Part shown: piece by piece, positions 33,714 to 42,556 of the stretch
Layout: every line of letters starts with the position of its first letter
Position numbering within the stretch: the first letter of the stretch is position 1
NCBI RefSeq assembly: GCF_003867075.1
Contig: NZ_CP032544.1
Coordinates: forward strand, 124,001 to 188,000
Direction of reading: 5' to 3'
From: Tenacibaculum mesophilum
GTDB taxonomy: Bacteria > Bacteroidota > Bacteroidia > Flavobacteriales > Flavobacteriaceae
DNA: 64,000 bases
The notes under the pieces: model-generated
What the model saw: the letters and a program-made list of their open reading frames with translations, nothing else
Database searches by the model: none
Told to the model about the DNA's origin: nothing
Position numbers and translations under genes: made by a program

Positions 33714-33786
33714 GGTTGTTATTGTTTTACTTGATGTTGTTAAATTCTACTTTTTATTAAAGTAAACTATTAAGTGGAAAGTGGTA

Positions 33787-34173
33787 TTAAAGATAAACCT
33801 TAAAGTTTTTAAATAAAATATAAAGAGGAACTGAAGTTGTTACATTTCTCTTTTTTTGATAATCAATCCTTGTTTTGTAATGAAAAATTTCACCAAAGCT
33901 AAAAGAAAGGTTAAAAGCTCTATTTATAAAAAAAGGATAAACCTTAATAGAAGAAGGTATTGTTTGTAGTAGAGAAATGTCTGTAACCTCACGACTATAG
34001 CAACTAAGATTGCTCGTGGTGGTCTGACTTTTACTCGAAACCTCTGTAAGGGGAACATTAAGTTCTGCTTGTATAAAGTTTCTAACCTTACAGGGAGAAA
34101 ATAGCAATAAAAATACTAGCCCTACTATTGGAAATAGGGATGATGCATTAGGTATTTTACTGTGTTTTCTCAC
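33787..34173 (-). CDS. Small exported or membrane protein with Cys pairs, hypothetical
   Basis: This 128-residue protein has an N-terminal hydrophobic segment (SLFPIVGLVFLLLF) followed directly by SPCKVRNFIQAELNVP, a serine/threonine-rich stretch (SSKSQTTTSNLSCYS) and a C-terminal segment VPLYILFKNFKVYL. It resembles short flavobacterial proteins that sit beside metal or DoxX genes, from memory only. The Pro before the first Cys argues against a lipobox. It is 151 bp upstream of the DoxD-DoxA gene on the same strand. Confidence 0.5.
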   Translation of the reverse strand: MRKHSKIPNASSLFPIVGLVFLLLFSPCKVRNFIQAELNVPLTEVSSKSQTTTSNLSCYSREVTDISLLQTIPSSIKVYPFFINRAFNLSFSFGEIFHYKTRIDYQKKRNVTTSVPLYILFKNFKVYL

Positions 34174-34228
34174 ATTGTAAACTTATAAAATAAACGGAGT
34201 GTTGTGTGTTATAGTTTTCTTAATAAAG

Positions 34229-34783
34229 TTACTGTATTTGTAAGTGCTCCATTTCTTTATCGGCTAATGTTTTTTGATCAATAACTTTAAAACCTAGCTT
34301 TAAATATAATTTTTTAGCATTAGGGTTATCTTTATCAACCAAAAGACCTAATGTTTCACTCTTTTTATGAACATATTCATCAATTAAAAAGGTTAGTATT
34401 TTAGAACCAACACCTTTACCTTGGTAGCTAGGGTTTACACCAATACAATCAATATAATACTCACCAGGCTGGGTTTCGTATTCGTATGTTAGTTCTTTAT
34501 TAAACATGGTTTTTATTAATGCAGCTACTGGTTTTCTAAGTTTTTTTAAATCTGCACCATCATATATGTTAGCTGCAGCAATAGTTTTATTGTCACTTTC
34601 TATAACCCAACAGTTTTCATAAGAGTATTGGTTGTTTTTTTGAATAATTAATGCCTCTAAAAAGGCAAGTGCTTTTTTTGTAGAACTTTCTCCTATAAAT
34701 TTATAAACAATGTCTTCCATTGCTAATAACATATAAGAAGCAATTTCTTTAGTGTCTTTAGTAGTGGCTTTTCTTATAATCAT
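34229..34783 (-). CDS. GNAT-family N-acetyltransferase
   Basis: The 184-residue protein has the GNAT core: IIRKATTKDTKEIASYM at the N-terminus, the acetyl-CoA loop NPSYQGKGVGSKIL near residues 117-130 (Q-x-x-G-x-G/A) and LLVDKDNPNAKKLYLKLGFKV near 146-166. It transfers acetyl from acetyl-CoA to an amine of unknown identity. The broken lipoprotein frame ends 10 nt before its ATG. Confidence 0.87.
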   Translation of the reverse strand: MIIRKATTKDTKEIASYMLLAMEDIVYKFIGESSTKKALAFLEALIIQKNNQYSYENCWVIESDNKTIAAANIYDGADLKKLRKPVAALIKTMFNKELTYEYETQPGEYYIDCIGVNPSYQGKGVGSKILTFLIDEYVHKKSETLGLLVDKDNPNAKKLYLKLGFKVIDQKTLADKEMEHLQIQ

Positions 34784-34793
34784 GGTGAGTTCT

Positions 34794-35042
34794 TTAATTA
34801 ATTTTATTTCTAACTATTTTAACATTCATACCGAAAGACTTTTTATATGTTATAATTTTTACTTTGTTTCTAGATATAGAACTCCCTTTTTTAAAACTAC
34901 TATAACTAGTAATATTTTTATTAAGTATTGTAACGTTTCAAAAAGTATAAGCTTCACTTCCCCAGAAAGAAGTAGAGTCATTGTTTGTTTTTTTACATGA
35001 ACACAAGCTAAGTAGTAAAAATACTAGTATAAAGATTCTCAA
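34794..35042 (-). pseudogene. Small lipoprotein frame with an internal stop codon
   Basis: A minus-strand frame from a TTG at 35042 reads a classic lipoprotein signal (FILVFLLLSLCSCKKTNNDS), then after 34 residues meets an in-frame TGA at 34938-34940. The same frame continues past the stop (NVTILNKNITSYSS and so on) for another 47 codons to a TAA at 34794-34796. No ATG is available. It could be a decayed lipoprotein of about 80 residues or a short 34-residue lipopeptide. The sequencing error explanation is also open. Confidence 0.4.
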
Positions 35043-35109
35043 ATTCTTAAAAATTCAATTTTTACAAATTTATGTAGTCTATGATTAACTTTTCCTTTAT
35101 TTCTCAAGT

Positions 35110-35829
35110 TTATGTGCTGAGGTCGGTATCTTCCCATTCAGTACCGTTAGAAAGCATCCATGTTAACGAATGTCTACGTTCATGTATAACTCCTCCATTC
35201 GCAATAGGGTCGAAGCCATCAGGAGTAGTGTTTCCTCCTAGTTGAGCACTTCTTACAGCATTATGCAAACAGTAAAATAAATCTTCTTTTTCTACTAATT
35301 TTTCTTCTTCTAGAGTGTGTTGTTGAGGAAGCCAATCACTAATTAAAGTATCAAGTGAACAAGTGTAATTTATAAAGATTTCCTGCATTTGCTCACCAGT
35401 CATCATTTGACCAGAAATTTCAGGCTCGTCATAACCAAAGTACCAAGCAAGTGGCCATGCGTTTTCAAACTTCCAACCAATAGAATTTCTTAACTCAATA
35501 TCATTTCTAGAAGCATCAAGTATTTCTTTTTCCTCTAGGGTCATGTAACCAGAAAGTTTATTTTGATTAATGAAGTTAATTATTTTTTCGTCGGGTAAAT
35601 TTTCTGAAGGCACCATAAGCCATAAAACAAGAGCTTTTATAGCGTGGAGTCTTCCTGCAATTTCATCAGCAGGTCTTAACTTTGTTTCTCTAATTGTAGG
35701 GAGAGAACTTGCAGGATGAAATCCGGCGTTTAGACAAGTAGTAATTGATTGAGATCTAACTATTGAAGAATCTTTTTGAGTTGTTTGAGTATTATTCGTT
35801 GAAGTTTTTTTTCTGTTAAACCATCCCAT
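35110..35829 (-). CDS. DUF4272-family protein
   Basis: This 239-residue soluble protein fits DUF4272: the basic, proline-containing N-terminus is followed by LRPADEIAGRLHAIKALVLWLMVPS near residue 50-75, RNSIGWKFENAWPLAWYFGYDEPE near 110-133, and the C-terminal GGVIHERRHSLTWMLSNGTEWEDTDLST segment (quoted in part), with conserved W and ERR-H residues. DUF4272 has no known biochemical function, though it occurs in contact-dependent and type VI contexts (from family knowledge). It is divergent from the ctlX gene. Confidence 0.85.
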   Translation of the reverse strand: MGWFNRKKTSTNNTQTTQKDSSIVRSQSITTCLNAGFHPASSLPTIRETKLRPADEIAGRLHAIKALVLWLMVPSENLPDEKIINFINQNKLSGYMTLEEKEILDASRNDIELRNSIGWKFENAWPLAWYFGYDEPEISGQMMTGEQMQEIFINYTCSLDTLISDWLPQQHTLEEEKLVEKEDLFYCLHNAVRSAQLGGNTTPDGFDPIANGGVIHERRHSLTWMLSNGTEWEDTDLST

Positions 35830-36148
35830 AGTTTGTTTTTTATGTTTGTAAGTTTATAGCTTATTTTTGGTGAAAATATTCATAATAGTAATAGGTGTTG
35901 TTATAGAATTTGTTAAAATATAGTAAAGATTGATAAGAAATTTATGTTACTACTTTTTTCATAGGTTTAAACTGTTTGGTAACATTATTATTATCTTAAT
36001 AAATAAAGTTTAAGTAATTTTTATTTAATGTGTTATAAATAAGTGTTCAACGTTTTTTAGTAGTAGACCTAGAATAGGTAAGATAAATTAACATAGCGTA
36101 ACTAAAACTTAGTTGTTTTTGTGCTGTAATAAAAACTTAAAAATCTAT
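35830..36148. other. Divergent intergenic region (about 320 bp)
   Basis: This is the promoter spacer between the DUF4272 and ctlX genes. It is very AT-rich, and no frame, hairpin or repeat was identified in it. Confidence 0.6.
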
Positions 36149-36156
36149 TACCTTCG
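36149..36156 (+). promoter_or_regulatory. Candidate -7 promoter box (TACCTTCG) for ctlX
   Basis: A near match to TANNTTTG lies only 4 nt before the preferred ATG at 36161, so a leaderless or very short leader mRNA is implied. Confidence 0.4.
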
Positions 36157-36160
36157 CAGT

Positions 36161-37096
36161 ATGCAACAAACAACAAATACAATTTTAATGGTCCGTCCCG
36201 CAAACTTTAGGATGAATGAGCAAACAGCAGTAAATAATTATTACCAGCAAGAGTTGTCAGGAATGTTACCTGCATCAATCAATGTTAAGGCACAAGAAGA
36301 GTTTGATGCTTTTGTAGAAAAATTGCGAGCTGTAGGAGTTAGTGTAGTAGTTACTGAAGATACCAAAGAGCCTAATACACCAGATGCATTATTTCCAAAT
36401 AACTGGATTTCTTTTCATGAAAACGGAGACGTAGCTATCTACCCGATGTTTGCAGAGAATAGGCGTTTAGAACGTAGAGAAGACGTGTTGGAAAAACTAG
36501 AAGAGAAAGGTTTTGTAATTGAAAATGTTGTAGACTATTCAGAAGCAGAAGAGGAAGGGATTTTTTTAGAAGGAACAGGAAGTATGATTTTAGATAGATA
36601 CAATAGAAAAGCCTATTGTGCCTTATCACCACGTGCAGATGAAGAATTGTTTATTGAGTTTTGTGAAGATTTTGAATACACACCTGTAATTTTTACAGCA
36701 AATCAAACAGTTAAAGGAAGGAGAGAAGCTATTTATCATACAAACGTAATGATGTGTGTTGCGGAAAGTTTTTCAGTGGTATGTTTAGATTCGATAGATG
36801 ATAAAAAAGAAAAGAAAAACTTATTAAAACACTTAAAGTCGGATGGAAAAGAAGTTATTGCCATCTCAGAGCAACAAGTAACACAATTTGCAGGAAATAT
36901 GTTACAAGTTAAAGGAGTAAATGACGAGCGTTACTTAGTAATGAGTTCTTCCGCCTTTAAATCATTAAACCCAAATCAAATTAAAGCTATAGAAAAACAC
37001 TGTAAAATACTGCACAGCTCTCTAGAAACTATAGAAACCTGTGGTGGAGGAAGTGCTCGTTGTATGATGGCTGAGGTTTTTTTGCCAAAAGCCTAA
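36161..37096 (+). CDS. ctlX: CtlX-type citrulline/arginine deiminase-superfamily hydrolase
   Basis: The preferred start at 36161 (MQQTTNTILMVRPANFRMNEQTAVNNYY) gives 311 residues; the longer frame adds 16 residues across the promoter. The protein has the pentein fold: PDALFPNNWISFH near residue 70-82, EGTGSMILDR near 130-139 and the catalytic-Cys segment ETCGGGSARCMMAEVFLP at the end, all typical of CtlX. In characterised members (Francisella) it hydrolyses citrulline to ornithine. The exact substrate here is inferred from homology only. Confidence 0.87.
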   Translation: MQQTTNTILMVRPANFRMNEQTAVNNYYQQELSGMLPASINVKAQEEFDAFVEKLRAVGVSVVVTEDTKEPNTPDALFPNNWISFHENGDVAIYPMFAENRRLERREDVLEKLEEKGFVIENVVDYSEAEEEGIFLEGTGSMILDRYNRKAYCALSPRADEELFIEFCEDFEYTPVIFTANQTVKGRREAIYHTNVMMCVAESFSVVCLDSIDDKKEKKNLLKHLKSDGKEVIAISEQQVTQFAGNMLQVKGVNDERYLVMSSSAFKSLNPNQIKAIEKHCKILHSSLETIETCGGGSARCMMAEVFLPKA

Positions 37097-37545
37097 GCAA
37101 CCATTGTATTTGAAATTTTATAGTTTTTATAATACTGCATTAAAATAAAAGAACAGATAACTGAAGAAGCAATTCCTTCAATAGCTAATGCAAATACAAC
37201 TAGTGGTAAACTTAAATTTTGCCCCCAGAAAGAAGATTGTTCAAGTATTGTCATAAAACTAGCATCAATAAAATCTACATATATAATTAGCCCAAAAACA
37301 GTTAAGGCTACAGCAATTATTGAGGTTCCAATTCCTAATAAAAAATTACTGAAATATAACGACTCATGGTTTTTAACAATGTTGGTTTTTATAGCCCTGT
37401 TAATACCATAAAGAACGAAAGCAAAGTTTAAAAAACGTAGTTCGGATATATCTTCTAATCCAAAAATTTTCATAACTAAAAAAAAGCAAACAATACCCGT
37501 AAAAATTAGCATTGCATTGTTAAAGATGATTTTATTGCTCGACAT
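37093..37545 (-). CDS. Four-helix membrane protein, hypothetical
   Basis: The 150-residue protein has four hydrophobic segments (about 9-28, 35-50, 66-92 and 108-135). The C-terminus overlaps the end of ctlX by 4 bp (convergent). No known motif; a regular flavobacterial hypothetical membrane protein. It follows the large FAD/Fe-S gene on the same strand at a 63-nt gap and may be its last transcript partner. Confidence 0.6.
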   Translation of the reverse strand: MSSNKIIFNNAMLIFTGIVCFFLVMKIFGLEDISELRFLNFAFVLYGINRAIKTNIVKNHESLYFSNFLLGIGTSIIAVALTVFGLIIYVDFIDASFMTILEQSSFWGQNLSLPLVVFALAIEGIASSVICSFILMQYYKNYKISNTMVA

Positions 37546-37608
37546 AATAATGCATTTTAAGAGTTAAACGTCTTAAAAATACAAAATAAAGAAATGAAAA
37601 TCAATTAT

Positions 37609-40506
37609 TTATAACAAAGCTTCTTTTAAAATAGTTACAGGATGTTTTGCTAAACGCTTTGTTCCGTCATAAATTTGATGACGACAACTAGTACCAGCAG
37701 CGACTATTTCTGTATCAACCGAACAGTTTCTAACCTTAGGAAACAACGTATCTTCCCCCACTTGCATACTTACTTTATAGTGTTCTTTTTCATACCCAAA
37801 AGATCCTGCCATACCACAACAACCAGTATTCATAATGGTCACCTTGTAGTTTTTAGGAATGTTTAAAATAGAAAAAGAAGCGTGTGTACTAGACAAAGCT
37901 TTTTGGTGACAATGTCCATGTATTTTAAGCTCTTTAGTTTCATTGCTAAATTTAGTGGTGTCTATAGAGCCTTTAGTATGTTCTTTAGCTAAAAATTCTT
38001 CAATAGTGTAACAGTTTTCAGAAAGCTTTTTGGCTGTTGTTTTATCATCTGCTAAACGTAAGTACTCATCTCTAAAGGTTAAAATAGCCGAAGGTTCTAA
38101 TCCAATTAATGGAGTTTCTTCAGAAATTAGTTCTTTAAAAGTGTTTACATTTTTATTAGCAATTTCTTTAGCTTCTTTTAAAAAACCTTTTGAGATATAG
38201 CTACGCCCACTTTCTTCGTGGTTCACGGTTTTTACTTCATATCCTAGTTTTTCCAATACAACAACTGCGTCTTTTCCAATTTCTGCATCATAATAGTTGG
38301 TAAACTCATCATTAAATAAATACACTGTTTTTTTAGAAGCTATTGGTTTATGGTTTTCTAACCAAGTACTTAAAGGTTGTTTTGCTAACTTAGGAACAGA
38401 ACGTTCTGTGGCAACTCCCATAACCTTTTTAGCTAGAGTAGTATTGGTAAAGAAATTTGTTAGTACAGGGAACTTACTTCCTAATTTATTGTATTTAGCA
38501 TTGTTAGCAAATAATTTACTGCGGAAAGAATATCCGTTTGTTTCTTGATATTGGTGCAAGAATTCTGCTTTCATCGAAGCAATATCTACATTACTCGGAC
38601 ATTCGCTAGCACAAGCCTTACAACTCAAACATAGGTCTAGGATGTCTTTTAATTCTTTAGAATTGAACTTGTTTTGAGCGGTATTATTCGTTAAAACTTC
38701 ACGAAGTGTATTGGCTCTAGCACGGGTAGTTTCTTTTTCGTTTCGAGTTGCTCGATAACTAGGGCATAAAGTCCCGCCAGCTTCGGGAGATTTACGGCAA
38801 TCACCTGAACCGTTACATTTTTCAGCTAGTTTTAAAATACCTTCACTATCTGAAAAATCTTGAATGGTTTCTATTTCAGGTTCATTTCTGTCAATTTCAT
38901 AGCGCAAACTTTGATCCATTGGAAAAGCATCCGTAATTTTTCCTTTGTTGAACACATTGTTCGGATCAAATGCTTTTTTTATTCTTCGTAATAATTGGTA
39001 GTTTTTGTCACCTATCATCAACGGAATAAATTCCGCACGCACAATACCATCACCATGTTCACCACTAAACGATCCTTGATACTTCTTAACTAACTCAGCA
39101 GTTTCAGTAGTTATTTTTCTAAATAATACTACGTCTTCCTTTTTCTTTAAATTCAAAATAGGACGTAAGTGTAGCTCACCAGCTCCTGCATGTGCATAAT
39201 ACACTGCTCTTTGCTGATATTTATCCATAATTTTGGTGAATTCCTCAATATAAGTAGGTAAATCCTCCAAGGCTACGGCAGTATCTTCAATACAAGCTAC
39301 CGCTTTATCGTCTCCAACAATATTTCCTAATAATCCTAAACCTGCTTTTCGTAGTTGATGTACTTTAGCAATGTCTTCGCCATATACTTTAGGATAGTGG
39401 TACCCAAAATTGTTTGCTTTTAAATCTTCAATAAGTTTATCGGCTAATATTTCAGCTTCTTCTATAGTGTCTGCCGAAACTTCTAACATTAACACAGCTT
39501 CTGGATCTCCTTGTAAAAAGAAACGGTTTTTGGCTTGTTCACGGTTATTTTTAGTACAATCTAAAATTACTTTATCCATTAATTCACAAGCATAGAGTGT
39601 ATGCTTCATGGTAGTAACAGTAGCTTTTAAGCTTTCGTTTACACTAGTAAAATGCGGACATACCATAATACTTTGTGTAGGAGGTAGGTCGTCTAGTTGA
39701 ATTGTAATAGCTGTTGAAAACACTAAAGTTCCTTCACTTCCTGATAAAAATTTAGCAGGGTTGATAGTTGGTTCTGCCCCACCAAATAAATCGGAAGTTA
39801 AAAATTCATCAACAGCATATCCTGTATTTCTTCGGTGAATGCTTTCTTTTGGGAATTCTTTTTTTATTTCTTGCTGAACAGCTTCTTGAGAAAGTTCTGT
39901 ATAAATAGCACGATAGATATTTCCTTCTAACGAATTTTCTATTTTCTTTTGATTGAATTCAGCTGAAGTAATTTCAGAAAAAGTAACTTCACTACCGTCA
40001 CTTAACAAGCCTTGAATAGCAATTACTTTATCACGAGTTACTCCATAACGAATAGAAGTACTTCCTGAAGAGTTATTACCTACCATTCCGCCAATCATAC
40101 AACGGTTAGAGGTTGAGGTATTCGGACCAAAAAATAACCCGAATGGTTTTAGGAAGCGGTTTAAATCGTCACGAATAATTCCTGGCTCTACCGTAATGGT
40201 TTTGTTAATCTCATCAAAAGCCAGTATGTTGGTAAAGTGTTTAGAAACGTCTACAACAATTCCATCTCCCACACACTGTCCTGCTAATGAAGTTCCTGCT
40301 GTACGCGGAATTAAGGTGATGTTATTTTTAGTAGCAAAATCAATTAATAGCTGAATATCCTCTATGTTCTTAGGATATGCAACTGCTAGTGGGATTTTAC
40401 GATATACCGAAGCATCGGTTGCGTAAATGTTTTTATGTAGGTCGTCAAAAAATAGTTCGCCAGTTAATGATTTTTTGAACGTTTCTAGTTGTGTTGTTTG
40501 TACCAT
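37609..40506 (-). CDS. FAD/Fe-S D-2-hydroxyacid dehydrogenase (YdiJ-like, likely D-2-hydroxyglutarate)
   Basis: This 965-residue protein fuses an N-terminal FAD-binding PCMH domain (AVAYPKNIEDIQLLIDFA near 38-55; RTAGTSLAGQCVG near 64-76), an FAD-oxidase C-terminal cap (about 270-530, GEHGDGIVRAEF), a 4Fe-4S pair (GDCRKSPEAGGTLCPSYRAT and CLSCKACASECPSNVD) and CCG-type cysteine-rich domains (HGHCHQKAL, GCCGMAGSFGYEKEH). E. coli YdiJ has this layout and oxidises D-2-hydroxyglutarate. The neighbouring DUF1338 enzyme makes D-2-hydroxyglutarate from 2-oxoadipate, so the same role is inferred here. D-lactate or glycolate oxidation remains possible. Confidence 0.87.
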   Translation of the reverse strand: MVQTTQLETFKKSLTGELFFDDLHKNIYATDASVYRKIPLAVAYPKNIEDIQLLIDFATKNNITLIPRTAGTSLAGQCVGDGIVVDVSKHFTNILAFDEINKTITVEPGIIRDDLNRFLKPFGLFFGPNTSTSNRCMIGGMVGNNSSGSTSIRYGVTRDKVIAIQGLLSDGSEVTFSEITSAEFNQKKIENSLEGNIYRAIYTELSQEAVQQEIKKEFPKESIHRRNTGYAVDEFLTSDLFGGAEPTINPAKFLSGSEGTLVFSTAITIQLDDLPPTQSIMVCPHFTSVNESLKATVTTMKHTLYACELMDKVILDCTKNNREQAKNRFFLQGDPEAVLMLEVSADTIEEAEILADKLIEDLKANNFGYHYPKVYGEDIAKVHQLRKAGLGLLGNIVGDDKAVACIEDTAVALEDLPTYIEEFTKIMDKYQQRAVYYAHAGAGELHLRPILNLKKKEDVVLFRKITTETAELVKKYQGSFSGEHGDGIVRAEFIPLMIGDKNYQLLRRIKKAFDPNNVFNKGKITDAFPMDQSLRYEIDRNEPEIETIQDFSDSEGILKLAEKCNGSGDCRKSPEAGGTLCPSYRATRNEKETTRARANTLREVLTNNTAQNKFNSKELKDILDLCLSCKACASECPSNVDIASMKAEFLHQYQETNGYSFRSKLFANNAKYNKLGSKFPVLTNFFTNTTLAKKVMGVATERSVPKLAKQPLSTWLENHKPIASKKTVYLFNDEFTNYYDAEIGKDAVVVLEKLGYEVKTVNHEESGRSYISKGFLKEAKEIANKNVNTFKELISEETPLIGLEPSAILTFRDEYLRLADDKTTAKKLSENCYTIEEFLAKEHTKGSIDTTKFSNETKELKIHGHCHQKALSSTHASFSILNIPKNYKVTIMNTGCCGMAGSFGYEKEHYKVSMQVGEDTLFPKVRNCSVDTEIVAAGTSCRHQIYDGTKRLAKHPVTILKEALL

Positions 40507-40542
40507 TATCTTAAATACCTAAAATGTGGGTAGTGTTGTTAA

Positions 40543-41001
40543 TTATTCTATTGGAATGTGACGCTTAAAACAGGTATCGAAACATATAAAAGTATCGGTT
40601 CCTGCTACTCCTTTGATTAAATGTACGTTATCGTATAGTATTTTTTGTAAATGTTCGTTGTCTCTAGCAAATATTAAAATAAAAATAGCGTAGTAACCAG
40701 AAACAAAGTTACATTCGGTTATTTCGGGTATTTTTTCCAACTCGTGCATTACTTCTTTAGCAAAGCGAGCTTCACGCAATCGAATACCTGTGTATGATTT
40801 GGTTTTATAGCCTAAGCTTTTTTCTTCTAAAACAAACTCCGCATTTTTAATCACACCTTCAGCGGTTAGTTTTTTAATGCGTTGATGAATTAAGGAATTG
40901 GAAACTTTTAATTCTTCCGCAATTTGCGAATAGGCTTTACGAGCATCTAAACGTAATTTTGAAAGTATTTGTTTGTCTATATAATCAAATTGATTTTCCA
41001 A
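40543..41001 (-). CDS. Lrp/AsnC-family transcriptional regulator
   Basis: This 152-residue protein has an N-terminal winged helix (LRLDARKAYSQIAEELKVSNSLIHQRIKKLTAEGVI, quoted in part, residues 14-50) and a C-terminal RAM (ligand) domain with the strand ...AGTDTFICFDTCFK near the end. Lrp/AsnC regulators sense amino acids or their oxo acids. It sits between the DUF1338 gene and the FAD/Fe-S dehydrogenase gene on the same strand, so lysine-related compounds or 2-oxoadipate are possible effectors (inferred). Confidence 0.9.
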   Translation of the reverse strand: MENQFDYIDKQILSKLRLDARKAYSQIAEELKVSNSLIHQRIKKLTAEGVIKNAEFVLEEKSLGYKTKSYTGIRLREARFAKEVMHELEKIPEITECNFVSGYYAIFILIFARDNEHLQKILYDNVHLIKGVAGTDTFICFDTCFKRHIPIE

Positions 41002-41065
41002 AAGAATAATTTTGTTAGAATAAACTTAATATAAGCTACAAGATAAACAATCGTTTTTAACGAAA

Positions 41066-41107
41066 AAAAAGTGTAGCCGATAATGCAAATATACGGCTAC
41101 ACTTTTT
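41066..41107 (-). terminator. Intrinsic terminator after the DUF1338 gene
   Basis: Perfect 14-bp arms lie at 41066-41079 and 41094-41107, with A and T runs outside, 18 nt beyond the stop. It separates the DUF1338 gene from the lrp gene, so these are distinct transcripts. Confidence 0.85.
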
Positions 41108-41125
41108 CAATATTCTATTTTATGC

Positions 41126-42556
41126 TTAAGCATTTATTACTGCTAAGCAGTTTTGTATGCTTTCATCTTGCATGTCTTCATACCATTTTGTTAACTTATA
41201 AACAGGTTCACCTAAATCTTTTTCAAATAATGATTGATTTGAAGTGCCTTCATATTCGCGTTTAGCATCATCTGTTCCTAAGTTTGAAGCAAAAATTCCT
41301 GCTGCACTTACAGGTAAGAAATCTTCGTAAACCATAGGTTCTATGCTTAAATAGCCAACCTCTAATAATTGGTTTACATCTGCTTTTGTATACACTTTTT
41401 CTTTAGATAAAGTTTTTGCTTTATCGGTAGTGAAATAATGGAAATATGCCAACTCTTTTGAGTGTAGCTCTTCATAGTTATCAGGAAAAACTTTAAAATT
41501 TTCTGCTAATAATTTATTGTATTCTGAGGCATTTTCGGCAGTTGGTGATCCACCAATAGCTTTACGTGTTTTACCTAATAACTCGTGATACAAGTCAAGT
41601 CCTTTTTGAGTTAACGCTACACCACGTTGTTCAATCTCACCAAAGCGAGCTTTGTGTTCGCCTATTTCTTCTTTTTCAGCATTGTTTTTAAAAGTTACTT
41701 TTTCGGTCAATGCTTTAAAACTTGTTTGACGTAATAGAATAGGGCATTTTCTTGCAGGAGGTCCTTCTATATTATCTTTTGGTGGAATATTACGAGTTTC
41801 CATACTTGTTTGCACCTTGTCTATATCTAAAGTTCTAGGAGTTAAATGGTTGATGTGAGGCCCTTTGAAAGCAACTACATCAGCAATTAATCTGTGTTGA
41901 TTTAGTAAAGCTTCGTACATTTTATAATCTACGGTAGCAGTATCGTGCCAACGAAAAGTTTCTAATGCTTCTTGAACAAAGGTTTCGGCCTCTTCTTTAT
42001 TTAACCCTCCTTCTTTTTCAGACTTATCAATGAGTTGTAAAACTTTTTCTGTAAAAATTTGACGTTTTTCTAAAATAGTTTCAACATTATTACGAAGCTG
42101 AGTATCATCAATTAAATCTAAACGTAATAAAGAGGTAAAAACTCTGAATGGAGCTTGGTTAAGGGCGGTGCTTTCAATAGCTCTAAATGCTGTAGAATGA
42201 ACAGGAACACCAGCTGGGGCTAAATCGTAGTAGCCAACAGAATACATTCCCATTACTTTAAACAGACGTCTCATCGTAAATAACTCATAGGGTTTGCCTA
42301 AACGAATTGCTCCGTGGCGTTCCATATTTAGTCGAGTTAATTCGCCAGTATGTGCTAACTGCTCTTCAATTTCTTTAGACTCAGAAAGAACATTATCATT
42401 GATATCATGAACCAAATCAAGTAACTCACCATAAAGTGGTACCTCATTTTTGTACATATCAGACATAATTTTAGAGAAGCGGTTACGAATGTACTCTGGA
42501 GAGACAAATTCTTCAGTTGTATTAGTAAAACTTTCTAGTTTATTTTTTGATGACAT
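41126..42556 (-). CDS. hglS: DUF1338 2-oxoadipate dioxygenase/decarboxylase (HglS-like)
   Basis: The 476-residue protein fits DUF1338. Family knowledge: HglS of Pseudomonas converts 2-oxoadipate to D-2-hydroxyglutarate in lysine catabolism, with an Fe(II) held by two His and one Glu. Candidate ligands are visible: ERHGAIRLG with H81, GPHINHLTPR with H234/H237, and FGEIEQRG with E307 or E309. ARKCPILLRQTSFKAL is another family motif. No signal peptide. The pathway context is supported by the FAD/Fe-S dehydrogenase two genes away. Confidence 0.88.
   Translation of the reverse strand: MSSKNKLESFTNTTEEFVSPEYIRNRFSKIMSDMYKNEVPLYGELLDLVHDINDNVLSESKEIEEQLAHTGELTRLNMERHGAIRLGKPYELFTMRRLFKVMGMYSVGYYDLAPAGVPVHSTAFRAIESTALNQAPFRVFTSLLRLDLIDDTQLRNNVETILEKRQIFTEKVLQLIDKSEKEGGLNKEEAETFVQEALETFRWHDTATVDYKMYEALLNQHRLIADVVAFKGPHINHLTPRTLDIDKVQTSMETRNIPPKDNIEGPPARKCPILLRQTSFKALTEKVTFKNNAEKEEIGEHKARFGEIEQRGVALTQKGLDLYHELLGKTRKAIGGSPTAENASEYNKLLAENFKVFPDNYEELHSKELAYFHYFTTDKAKTLSKEKVYTKADVNQLLEVGYLSIEPMVYEDFLPVSAAGIFASNLGTDDAKREYEGTSNQSLFEKDLGEPVYKLTKWYEDMQDESIQNCLAVINA

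Noticed and set aside
34794..35042. Selenocysteine reading of the in-frame TGA
   Set aside because: There is no selenoprotein-like motif around the TGA and no hairpin of the expected type just after it was apparent; the frame has no ATG start.
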